NCBI GenBank assembly: GCA_029882975.1
Contig: JAOUJW010000045.1
Location: 1-35,028 of the forward strand
Length of the DNA stretch: 35,028 nt
Source of the DNA: Gammaproteobacteria bacterium
GTDB taxonomy: Bacteria; Pseudomonadota; Gammaproteobacteria; SZUA-152
Direction of reading: 5' to 3'
The translations under genes and the position numbers were made by a program. The notes below the pieces were generated by a model. It worked only from the letters and a program-made list of their open reading frames with translations, was not told the origin of the DNA and searched no databases. This document shows, piece after piece, positions 28,601 to 35,028 of this stretch (positions within the stretch are counted from its first letter, which is position 1; each line of letters starts with the position of its first letter).

Positions 28601-29330
28601 CGATAGGCTGGGCTTGCGGGTTCAAAGAATCCAGCCCACCGGTTCGGATACAGCAAAGCGTCGATACGAAGTGTTGCTGACGGCAAGCGACAGTAAAGGT
28701 AATGATCTGTCAGTACACAAATTTATCAAAGCAGCCGAATGGTACAACAAAATCTCTCAGATTGACCGTTGGGTCATTAAAAGCGCAATGCAGTGGATGG
28801 TGCAACATACGGAGTTGCTGTCTAATATTGACAGCTTGTCTTTGAATCTATCGGCTATGTCGCTGAACGATGAAGATTTGGTTGCTTTTGTAGAAGAACA
28901 AATGTTAACTACAGGAGTTAATCCTCGACAAGTTTGTTTTGAAATAACTGAATTAGCCGGTATACAACCCCTTTCCGAAGCCGCGGAGTTTATTGACCGG
29001 ATACGACAAACTGGATGTAAATTTGCATTGGATGACTTTGGAGCCGGGTCGTCTTCATATGCTTATCTTTCGCAATTACCCATTGATTACTTTAAGGTGG
29101 ATGCGGGGTTTATTAAAGAATTTACCCGCAACAAAAACTCTTATGCTGTCGTGAAATCGATCTGTGAAATAGGGCGCTATTTAGGGAAAAACGTTGTAGC
29201 TGAATGCGTTGAAGATGAAAACACCATGGAGATGCTCATACAGGCCGGTGTGGATTATATTCAGGGATACGCGGTAGAAAAACCCATATCGTTGACAGAC
29301 CTAACAGATAACGGAAATTTTCCGAAGTAA
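25623..29330 (+). CDS. PilZ-like / DUF1631 / GGDEF (degenerate) / EAL protein
   Basis: 1235 residues, cytosolic, with no membrane segments. Residues 14-105 resemble a PilZ c-di-GMP receptor domain: RSSER (16-20) fits RxxxR, but the second motif is RSFCMGG (41-47) instead of the usual D/NxSxxG. Residues about 140-780 match DUF1631, including the signature NPYRPGFWLG and LYSSLNNFLIKQKVLP. A Thr/Lys-rich low-complexity linker interrupts it at about 395-470. A GGDEF domain follows (about 805-965) with SGTEF at 885 in the active site and no I-site, so it should not make c-di-GMP. The EAL domain (about 980-1230) keeps EVL (1016), the Asn, Glu, DDFGAG (1137), Lys and Gln positions, so phosphodiesterase activity is plausible. 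An in-frame ATG at 25521 would add 34 residues without family support. Confidence 0.85.
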   Translation: MLGKNRQDAVPGVERRSSERDPAFLGAVLSTDAGRFPCIVRSFCMGGIYAVFTDGIRHDLKANTSVDLQCSIPSTSGTQSLLQFQAQVVRVDTHSVGLSFVNPNMERLTLLQQAVKQARHKAEQMQRNKKAKPTGIDQRAITSNRQSLIIRCNSICNEFAPKIIRQFLKSIDTELRQLAQVKRDVAVQNLYLEGRDELARVQSKVSQEFTALIRGDLAGFKPTKVAKASGELTLTLMEQTVFDNWLADTVVVDKIEENNRKALVDLEQRLSVLWAVEIDKDSNPYRPGFWLGIFRDIIKGLGLSKEVNSVCNKAFEQLLLSELGHLYSSLNNFLIKQKVLPVIEHKVKVVKAKIPFADLEESRESIEHNVHEHAALEIKRESTLEPSAKNSANTTEKNADTTTGKTTAKTITTKNSEIQTVKEIPVGKDAAVKLEVVDRNTAPEGSNVATDTGTAEADIDREKERGRAISDSGLYFLISRLYGLQHELGLSQDNRWFSFQQSTDGMVQRSELCSVLRAHAAEEPLEKSALNLEDWVVQGLERGVEKGLNNWQAKEAKRIKIGAREASIIRFSSRLFSALTLDYRISEMARLWIRRLQLPVLTLTLEDEAALFSGSHIVRKVLQGLSCLELSIQAGDAEYNNRLVALQDCLETLVSGTGDRNSAFVKTDEALSQLLPMQKKIYRENLDSVVRACIKTGESSTAKLNPKTHAKAKKIINRLKGGEWFHFQLTPDTAMRLRLAWYPENMSYFVFITPMGVKNRTLSVLDLAQRLDSGEVSVSAHFVKSPVETVLLELLQGMHTELLRTTTHDMLTGLLNRQAFEKVLEQALDQVKCQDKKFVFCHIEFDNFKSINDQCGYSGGDKLLKQAAEKLQEFLGNRGVTARLSGTEFAVLLENCSVEEALDLGESQIRAFSSHRFHWKNKEYRISVSMGMVPVSKAWENAEGLMKAAGSSCALARNMGGGRLQLYHSGHSKQAQHSQMLQWISELEDALKNDRLGLRVQRIQPTGSDTAKRRYEVLLTASDSKGNDLSVHKFIKAAEWYNKISQIDRWVIKSAMQWMVQHTELLSNIDSLSLNLSAMSLNDEDLVAFVEEQMLTTGVNPRQVCFEITELAGIQPLSEAAEFIDRIRQTGCKFALDDFGAGSSSYAYLSQLPIDYFKVDAGFIKEFTRNKNSYAVVKSICEIGRYLGKNVVAECVEDENTMEMLIQAGVDYIQGYAVEKPISLTDLTDNGNFPK

Positions 29331-30524
29331 ATCCAATTCAGTGGGATCCGGGTAACGCCGGAAACGGTATCGTAACGGGGTAAAGTCGGTTGTTTCGAAT
29401 AGATGCGGGATGTTTCGAAATGCAGTTGACCAGTTAGTAACGATTTTCTCATCGGTGAGCGGGTCGAAAAACACCAAGGTATCCGCCCTGGGTAGCAGCG
29501 TGTCCACATCTTTGGTTACCACGCTTAAGGTTTCATAGAAACCGGTTTCATCGTTGGTGCTAAGCAGGCAGGATGCGGTGAAAATATCCGCTTGTTTTTG
29601 ATACAAGTAGCTACACAAAATATGTTTCTGTGCTTCGTAGTTTCTGCTTTTCCAATATTGATTCAAGTTGTACAGGGGTTTGCTGATTTCATCCTGCTGT
29701 TGTGGAAAATGCTCCAGTGTAAAATTATTGAGTGTGAGCGCGTAGCCAGTGATAACTTTAGGTTCTTCATCCAGTGCTTTGCGGGTGATTTCAGCCAAGT
29801 CTTCGATCCCTTGAGCGTCTTTAGATCCAGTGACGAGAATAGTGTTGCGTGTGGGTAGGGTGATTACCGGATCACCAAGCAACTCCAGGCGATGAAACAG
29901 TTCAGGAAGGAATATTCGGGAAGCATCATAATCATCCTGCCATTGAGATATGTATAGGCCGGGTTTCAAGCTTTCAAAGGGTTGATAACTGACTTTGCGG
30001 AGATTGTCCTGTGCCTGGGCGAATGCTTCATCAAAATCGATTTCCCATTTGGCTAACGTGTCTTTTCCCACAATTGCCATACTGTCCTTGTAGTCAAAGA
30101 TTAGCGTTTTATATAAACAGGGACTGATGGCTTGACGGGCTGAGGGTAAAAGGGAGTTTCCGCCTAACTCAGATAATAAGCGCAGGTATTCCCATTCTTC
30201 CGGTTCTCGAATTCCGGGATAGATGCGGGATTGTGCCTCGGAATAGGATTCCGGTAGTTCTTGTGCCGCCATACTCAATACACTCTGGGCGAACTGGTGC
30301 AGAATTTGCTTTTTTTCTTTTCCGTAGGAAGCACAGTATTGTTTGTACGCATTACGCAGATACCAATGTTGGCTCCACTCATCATTGACCAAAAACTCAA
30401 TACTAAAGTCCGGTTCGTTCAAGCGAAATTCGAATTCACAATTGTTTTGGCGCAGCGCAACAGTTGCCAGTTTTGCAAACTGTTTTTCGGTGGGATTAGA
30501 TGAGAAGAAACTGAAGATTCCCAT
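29301..30524 (-). CDS. DUF1444-like protein
   Basis: 407 residues, no signal peptide and no membrane segment. The central part resembles DUF1444 (YtpQ/UPF0354): NLRKVSYQPFESLKPGLYIS, then ASRIFLPELFHRLELLGDPVITLPTRNTILVTGS with the conserved pattern of an acidic strand, the P-x-R/T-N loop and a hydrophobic strand. Function of the family is not established. The ATG at 30522-30524 has AAGGCAG about 5 nt upstream. Its last 30 nt overlap the 3' end of the EAL gene in opposite orientation, so the two transcripts are complementary there. Assignment to DUF1444 is by motif pattern only. Confidence 0.72.
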   Translation of the reverse strand: MGIFSFFSSNPTEKQFAKLATVALRQNNCEFEFRLNEPDFSIEFLVNDEWSQHWYLRNAYKQYCASYGKEKKQILHQFAQSVLSMAAQELPESYSEAQSRIYPGIREPEEWEYLRLLSELGGNSLLPSARQAISPCLYKTLIFDYKDSMAIVGKDTLAKWEIDFDEAFAQAQDNLRKVSYQPFESLKPGLYISQWQDDYDASRIFLPELFHRLELLGDPVITLPTRNTILVTGSKDAQGIEDLAEITRKALDEEPKVITGYALTLNNFTLEHFPQQQDEISKPLYNLNQYWKSRNYEAQKHILCSYLYQKQADIFTASCLLSTNDETGFYETLSVVTKDVDTLLPRADTLVFFDPLTDEKIVTNWSTAFRNIPHLFETTDFTPLRYRFRRYPDPTELDLLRKISVIC

Positions 30525-30560
30525 GATACTGCCTTAGAACCTCTGCGACTGCGCTTTGTT

Positions 30561-30570
30561 ATGCCGGCAT
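30561..30570. other. Perfect 10-bp palindrome between divergent genes
   Basis: ATGCCGGCAT lies in the 152-bp gap between the divergent DUF1444-like and binding-protein genes. It could be an operator site or chance. No convincing promoter pair was found in this gap. AGGTAG just before 30677 serves the downstream gene. Confidence 0.2.
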
Positions 30571-30676
30571 GACGGTGCGCGGCGTTGTGTGAATTTACAT
30601 AGATTTAACAATTTCTCGGCTTGTTGCATTGGAATTTGCCGATAATTTGGCATTACTCGTTCAAGCGTAGGTAGAC

Positions 30677-31525
30677 ATGGCTAAAAAATATACAGCAAAT
30701 GGTGTGTATTTTCTATTGCTTTTAAACTTGTTTGCATTTAATTGCTTCGGCGAATCGTCGCGAACTACAGAAAAAATTCAACTAAAATGGGCAGTTATAC
30801 CTCAATTTTCAAGTACCACCACCCAAAAAAACTGGACTCCTTTTGTGGGATATTTGGAAAAAGTCACTCAAACTAAAATTCAACTACTGGTGTATGATGA
30901 TTTTTCTTCGTATAACAAAGACTTACAGAGTGGCGTGCCGGATTTGGCTTATGTGAATCCCTACAATGCGCTGCAAGCCAGGCGGAACCAAGGCTATATA
31001 CCCATAATTCGTGATGCGGCTGGGAAATTATCTGGAATATTGGTGGTACGTAAGGATAGCGGCATACAACGATTGGATGAGTTGATGGGGGCAGATATCG
31101 CGTTTCCAGCGCCAACCGCTTTCGGGGCCTCACTGTATCTAAGAGCACTTTTGCAGTTTCAATATAAGCTTAAATTTAATCCGGTATATACCGGATCCCA
31201 TGGCAATTCCTATCGTTCAGTTTTGTTTGGTCGGGTTTCGGCCGGTGGTGGTGTGATTCGAACTTTGGAAGCGGACCGCCCTCAGGTCAGTGACAATCTG
31301 CGGATACTATACAAAGCACCTAGTACAACACCACATCCCATTGTGGTTCATCCCAGGGTTGATACATCATTGCGGCAACAGCTGGTGGCCACTATTCTCG
31401 AAATGAACAAAAACCAACAAAGTCGCCGGTTATTGCTTGCGGTAAAGATTACCGAATCCATGGCAACCTCATATAGTGAATACGAGCCGTTGGAATTGTT
31501 ACAACTGGATCAGGTTCAACAATAA
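30677..31525 (+). CDS. PhnD-type periplasmic substrate-binding protein
   Basis: 282 residues, with AGGTAG ahead of the ATG. A signal peptide covers about residues 1-25 ([16 protein letters not shown]); the Cys is not in a proper lipobox, so the protein is probably soluble in the periplasm. The fold matches the phosphate/phosphite/phosphonate-binding (PhnD-like, PF12974) family: LDLAYVNPY-like [38 protein letters not shown] and the [22 protein letters not shown] loop. No ABC permease or ATPase gene is nearby. Instead a hybrid histidine kinase starts 13 bp after the stop, so a sensory role (ligand presented to the kinase) is more likely than transport. The ligand is not known and need not be a phosphonate. 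Confidence 0.85.
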   Translation: MAKKYTANGVYFLLLLNLFAFNCFGESSRTTEKIQLKWAVIPQFSSTTTQKNWTPFVGYLEKVTQTKIQLLVYDDFSSYNKDLQSGVPDLAYVNPYNALQARRNQGYIPIIRDAAGKLSGILVVRKDSGIQRLDELMGADIAFPAPTAFGASLYLRALLQFQYKLKFNPVYTGSHGNSYRSVLFGRVSAGGGVIRTLEADRPQVSDNLRILYKAPSTTPHPIVVHPRVDTSLRQQLVATILEMNKNQQSRRLLLAVKITESMATSYSEYEPLELLQLDQVQQ

Positions 31526-31538
31526 AGGGCAAAACGGC

Positions 31539-33854
31539 ATGGGTTGGTTAAGACAATGGTTTTACTCTCGCAGTCTATCGGTTCAATTGCTGATGAAAAT
31601 CGGCACCACTCTCTTACTTTGCATGAGCCTGCTGATCTATTTTTACGGCAATAAGCTGATTATAGAAGAACGTTTGTCCCATATCCAAAGATTGCAATTG
31701 TTGAGCGCAACTATAGCCTCAACGCTGTTGCCTATGATGATTCAAAAAGACTATACCGCCATTGAAAAGTATTTGGTAACTGCAGCAAGAAATCCCGAAT
31801 TGTTGAACATAGTTGCCGTGAATTCAACAGGACAGGTAATTGGAAATGTGCATCGTATCGGTTTAGAGGCATCATCAAATGGGCTTGTGGTCCCCGACTA
31901 TTCTCTACAAACCATAAAAACTCCAAAAAGAGATTCCGTCGCTGACAATTTGGTGCAGGAATATCCGGGAGGTATGGAGATTTGGCAAACGGTTGTTAAT
32001 GGCCCGTTGGTGGGTTGGGTTAGAATAAACGTGAGTAATCGCCAGTTTCGGTTGATCCAGAATAGAATATGGTTTAGTTCCATTGCGATGAATCTTGGTG
32101 CAGCCCTCGTGTATATCGTGTTATTGTTTTTATTGATGCGTCGACCCCTGCGAATTGTGGAAAAGGCGGCGAAGTTTGCTGCGCGGCTGAGGGATAACAA
32201 AGGTGTGAAGATGGTTGTGAAACCATCGGCAAAGGAGTTGGACGATTTAGTTACTTCCTTGAATTTTACTTCTGAAATTTTGCAGCAACAGGAACTGTTG
32301 ATCCAGAAAAAAACCGAATCATTGGAGCAAGCACGGGAACTGGAAGTGAAGGCCAATTGGGCTAAATCCGAATTCCTTGCCAGTATGAGTCATGAAATCA
32401 GGACGCCTATGAACGGCATATTGGGCATGCTGACCTTACTGCGTGAGACGGAACTGGATACCCGCCAAAAGGATATATTGGATACGGGATACCAATCCGG
32501 AGAATATTTGCTCGCGCTCATAAATGATATTCTTGATTTTTCTAAAATCGAATCGGGTAAAATCACACTGGAAGCGATCCCTTTCGATATGAGAAAGTCA
32601 ATCGAAGGGATGATGGAATTGTTGTATGCGTCAGCTCAAGCCAAGGGTTTGGAGTTACTCTTGGATATGTCACCACAATTTCCCCGTATGTTGGAAGGGG
32701 ATTCCACACGCTTTATTCAAATTGTTACCAACTTGACCAGCAATGCCATTAAGTTTACCAACGAAGGAGAAGTGGTGATTCGGTGCGAGCTAAGGCAGTC
32801 TGAAACCGGTAATTGCAACATCTTAGTTGAAGTGATCGATTCCGGAATTGGCATTGACCAAGGTAAGCTGTCTGTGATTTTTGACTCCTTTACTCAGGCC
32901 AACAGCAGTATCACTCGCGAGTATGGTGGCACAGGCTTGGGTTTGGCTATTTCTAAAAAACTGGTCCATTTGATGGGAGGGGATTTAGCTGCGGAATCGG
33001 TTGAAGGCCGTGGCAGCCGTTTCTGGTTCACGGTACGGATGCCGGTTCATACCCCGTCTTCGTTACGATCTTCAAGCAACCGGAAAATACTTTTACTTTT
33101 GGACAACGCGCGGCAGGCTGACATCCTTCAACGCTTCTTTCAAGACGCTCATCTACAATGTGATCTGTGTACAGCGGACAACTTGCAACAGCGTCTGAAG
33201 CAACAATATGACGTGTTGGTTGCCGATATTACGCAAGGCGAGGCGATTTCCGCATTACTGCAAAGTGATTTCGCCCAATCAGGGCAACGATTGAAAGTGA
33301 TTTTGCTCAGTAAGCTTAGCCTTGATGATAAGCCGCAAATGTCTCTGGTAAAAGTGCTTCATAAACCGGTTAAATCTATGCAATTATTGGAAAATATTCT
33401 TGGTAAAGAATCGTTTGCAGAGACTCCCAAGGAATTGGCGGCTGCAAAAACGGGAAAGGGACTAAAGGGATTGGTTGTGGAAGATAACCGGATCAACCAA
33501 AAAGTGGCGGTGGGGATGCTGGAAAAATTGGGTATGCGCTTGGATGTTGCCAATAACGGAGTTGAGGGGTTGGCTGCGGTCAAAATTAAAAAGTACGATA
33601 TAGTATTCATGGATTGTAATATGCCTGAGATGGATGGATATGAATGTACTCAAAACATTCGGATGTGGGAACGCGATACAGGTGCCCGACGAGTGCCCAT
33701 TGTTGCCATGACGGCAAACGCCATTGACGGTGATCGCGACAAGTGTCTGCAACAGGGGATGGACGATTACATAACTAAACCCATAAAAATCGATCAGTTG
33801 GCGCGCCTATTGGCTGTGTGGGGTAAAGACAGTTCCAACTCGGATGTCGCTTGA
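31539..33854 (+). CDS. Hybrid sensor histidine kinase
   Basis: 771 residues, inner membrane. The ATG at 31539 (AAAGGG upstream) fits; the frame is open to 31476, inside the upstream gene. Membrane segments span about 19-36 and 183-200, enclosing a 145-residue periplasmic domain. A HAMP-like segment (200-255) and a coiled coil follow. HisKA carries SHEIRTP with His 285. HATPase has NLTSNAIKF (Asn 402), DSGIGID (434-440) and GGTGLGL (463-469). Residues 515-622 form a receiver-like domain with only one Asp in the acidic pocket. Residues 643-763 form a standard receiver with phospho-acceptor Asp 692, Thr 725 and Lys 748. No HPt domain is present. It probably pairs with the adjacent binding protein and the downstream receiver. 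Confidence 0.95.
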   Translation: MGWLRQWFYSRSLSVQLLMKIGTTLLLCMSLLIYFYGNKLIIEERLSHIQRLQLLSATIASTLLPMMIQKDYTAIEKYLVTAARNPELLNIVAVNSTGQVIGNVHRIGLEASSNGLVVPDYSLQTIKTPKRDSVADNLVQEYPGGMEIWQTVVNGPLVGWVRINVSNRQFRLIQNRIWFSSIAMNLGAALVYIVLLFLLMRRPLRIVEKAAKFAARLRDNKGVKMVVKPSAKELDDLVTSLNFTSEILQQQELLIQKKTESLEQARELEVKANWAKSEFLASMSHEIRTPMNGILGMLTLLRETELDTRQKDILDTGYQSGEYLLALINDILDFSKIESGKITLEAIPFDMRKSIEGMMELLYASAQAKGLELLLDMSPQFPRMLEGDSTRFIQIVTNLTSNAIKFTNEGEVVIRCELRQSETGNCNILVEVIDSGIGIDQGKLSVIFDSFTQANSSITREYGGTGLGLAISKKLVHLMGGDLAAESVEGRGSRFWFTVRMPVHTPSSLRSSSNRKILLLLDNARQADILQRFFQDAHLQCDLCTADNLQQRLKQQYDVLVADITQGEAISALLQSDFAQSGQRLKVILLSKLSLDDKPQMSLVKVLHKPVKSMQLLENILGKESFAETPKELAAAKTGKGLKGLVVEDNRINQKVAVGMLEKLGMRLDVANNGVEGLAAVKIKKYDIVFMDCNMPEMDGYECTQNIRMWERDTGARRVPIVAMTANAIDGDRDKCLQQGMDDYITKPIKIDQLARLLAVWGKDSSNSDVA

Positions 33855-33901
33855 GCATTTTTTACGCAAGGTTTTACAAAGTTTCACCCTGTTGAGGTTT
33901 A

Positions 33902-33907
33902 TATAAT
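33902..33907 (+). promoter_or_regulatory. Candidate -10 element before the receiver gene
   Basis: TATAAT lies in the 145-bp gap after the kinase gene, about 93 bp before the next start codon. No good -35 lies 16-18 bp upstream. It suggests the receiver-second sensor pair could be transcribed separately from the kinase, but this is weak. Confidence 0.3.
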
Positions 33908-33999
33908 ATTTGTGAGAACCGATAGTTAGCTAAGTCTACGTGGTTTATGAACCTGTGCTTGAGTTTGAATGCATAATGCGAAATACAAGCTAATATTCT

Positions 34000-34503
34000 A
34001 TGGGGCAGACTGGAAAAACGGATAGTAATCAACAAATAGTGGATGTCAGCCAAACAAAACTGCGAAAATTCCCAATGACAAATAAATTAGAGGACAGACC
34101 AAGCGGGCAAAAGCCAAAATCCGGGCAATATCTGGTACTTTATGTGGAAGATAACCCTGCGAATTTGCGTCTTATGCAACAAATCATTCGTCTACGTGAG
34201 GATCTAAAATTGATTCACGCCGCGTCGGGGCAGATGGCCATTGATATGGTTGAACAAGAAAATCCGGATTTAATATTAATGGATATAAACTTGCCGGATA
34301 TTGATGGATTTAGCGCTCTGTTTATTCTGAAAGATAACGAAAGCACTAAGGACATTCCGGTGATTGCAGTGACTGCGAATGCCATGCCGGACGATGTTCA
34401 AAGGGGAAAGGATGCCGGCTTTTTTGATTACATAACCAAACCCGTCGAATTGGACCGCTTGTTGGAAAGTGTCGACAAAGGTATACGGTCGTTAGAACAA
34501 TGA
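34000..34503 (+). CDS. Stand-alone receiver-domain response regulator
   Basis: 167 residues: a variable, charged 40-residue N-terminal extension, then one CheY-like receiver domain (about 43-165). The acidic pocket is VEDN (Glu 50, Asp 51), the phospho-acceptor is Asp 95 in LMDINLPD, Thr 125 lies in VTANAMP, and Lys 147 lies in ITKPVE. There is no DNA-binding or enzymatic output, so it likely acts as a phospho-relay intermediate or by protein contact. Neither the ATG at 34000 nor that at 34075 has a good Shine-Dalgarno; 34075 would trim most of the extension. Its TGA overlaps the start of the next gene by 4 nt (ATGA), so the two are translationally coupled. Confidence 0.9.
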   Translation: MGQTGKTDSNQQIVDVSQTKLRKFPMTNKLEDRPSGQKPKSGQYLVLYVEDNPANLRLMQQIIRLREDLKLIHAASGQMAIDMVEQENPDLILMDINLPDIDGFSALFILKDNESTKDIPVIAVTANAMPDDVQRGKDAGFFDYITKPVELDRLLESVDKGIRSLEQ

Positions 34504-35028
34504 AAAACCTATGGGAAAGCATATTATTGGCCGCGGGGGTTACTGTCGTTTGTGGTGGAGTTTTGCTTTATTGGAGTTCTAAGTACGAAAATAACCAGTA
34601 CCAGTTAGAGCGCACTTGGGGTCAGGCATTGGCCCAATCATTGGCTATCTCGCTATCCGAAAAAACGGCAAACAAGGATAAGGTAGATACTACCGAATTG
34701 AACCAGTTCCTGAAAGAGATCGTACAGACAAATCCGTATTTGCAATTCGCTTACCTTGAAACCCAGGGGCATGAGATTATTGCCCAAAGTTCCCCGCAAG
34801 TTCGACACAGTACGGTTGCCGGCGATTCAGGTCAGGTTTTGCAGAGGCCCGTCGAATGGGTTGCGGCCAGAGTGGTTATCCCGACAAATTCCCGCACGCA
34901 TCTTAAGCTGGGCTATGTTTCCGGTTTTATTGCACGTGGCGAACCGAGGAATGGTACGGACACACTCCTGCTGATTACGGCAATAATCACTATTTTTGTT
35001 ACGGTGTTGTTTTGGAGTTACACTTTAC
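34500..35028 (+). CDS. Membrane sensor protein, N-terminal part (3' truncated by window end)
   Basis: The frame starts at ATG 34500, overlaps the receiver stop by 4 nt, and stays open to the window edge (176 codons). It begins MKNLWESILLAAGVTVVCGG, with a first membrane segment at about residues 7-24. A periplasmic domain of about 130 residues follows (for example NPYLQFAYLETQGHEIIAQ), and a second membrane segment (LLLITAIITIFVTVLFW) lies near the visible end. This two-helix layout with an extracytoplasmic loop is typical of sensor kinases, chemoreceptors and cyclic-di-GMP enzymes. The cytosolic output domain is beyond the window, so the class is undetermined. Coupling to the receiver gene suggests a second input into the same pathway. 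Confidence 0.8.
   Translation, partial: MKNLWESILLAAGVTVVCGGVLLYWSSKYENNQYQLERTWGQALAQSLAISLSEKTANKDKVDTTELNQFLKEIVQTNPYLQFAYLETQGHEIIAQSSPQVRHSTVAGDSGQVLQRPVEWVAARVVIPTNSRTHLKLGYVSGFIARGEPRNGTDTLLLITAIITIFVTVLFWSYTL

Noticed and set aside
31476-31538. Upstream start for the hybrid kinase (21 more residues)
   Set aside because: It lies within the binding-protein gene in another frame, while ATG 31539 has AAAGGG upstream and begins a normal membrane-anchor sequence.

Overview
This window is a chromosomal segment of a gammaproteobacterium of moderate G+C content. The evidence is the gene order tgt-yajC-secD-secF, the order glyA-nrdR-ribD-ribE-ribB(X)-ribH-nusB-thiL-pgpA, and an alaC-hom-thrC block. 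All three arrangements are familiar from gammaproteobacteria. The species cannot be named from the sequence alone. No rRNA, tRNA, CRISPR array, integrase or insertion sequence was seen.

Layout. Positions 1-2640 hold the 3' part of an M18 aminopeptidase gene, a convergent CPA2-type cation/proton antiporter gene, and three copies of a short palindromic repeat with core GGGCGGATTA. Positions 2641-5430 hold valS on the minus strand. From 5688 to 21380 a long co-directional housekeeping run covers alanine and threonine synthesis (alaC, hom, thrC), queuosine tRNA modification (tgt), protein export (yajC, secD, secF), one-carbon metabolism (glyA), control of ribonucleotide reductase (nrdR), riboflavin synthesis (ribD, ribE, ribB with a degenerate RibA-like tail, ribH), transcription antitermination (nusB), thiamine phosphate phosphorylation (thiL) and phosphatidylglycerophosphate dephosphorylation (pgpA). 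Several of these genes overlap or abut, so translational coupling is likely.

From 21381 the content becomes accessory, with looser spacing. It holds three predicted outer-membrane beta-barrel proteins (one DUF481-like), a class I SAM methyltransferase and a small secreted orphan followed by a strong intrinsic terminator. A 1235-residue c-di-GMP-type protein (PilZ-like, DUF1631, degenerate GGDEF, intact EAL) follows. Its 3' end overlaps the 3' end of a convergent DUF1444-like gene.

The window closes with a signalling cluster: a PhnD-type periplasmic binding protein, a hybrid sensor histidine kinase 13 bp downstream, a stand-alone receiver protein, and the N-terminal part of a second membrane sensor whose start overlaps the receiver stop codon. 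The likely reading is periplasmic ligand capture passed to a kinase and then to receiver domains. The ligand and output are unknown.

The most unusual small-scale feature is a 20-nt imperfect tandem duplication at the antiporter start. It creates an upstream mini-ORF encoding MNNETI, the same six residues that begin the antiporter.
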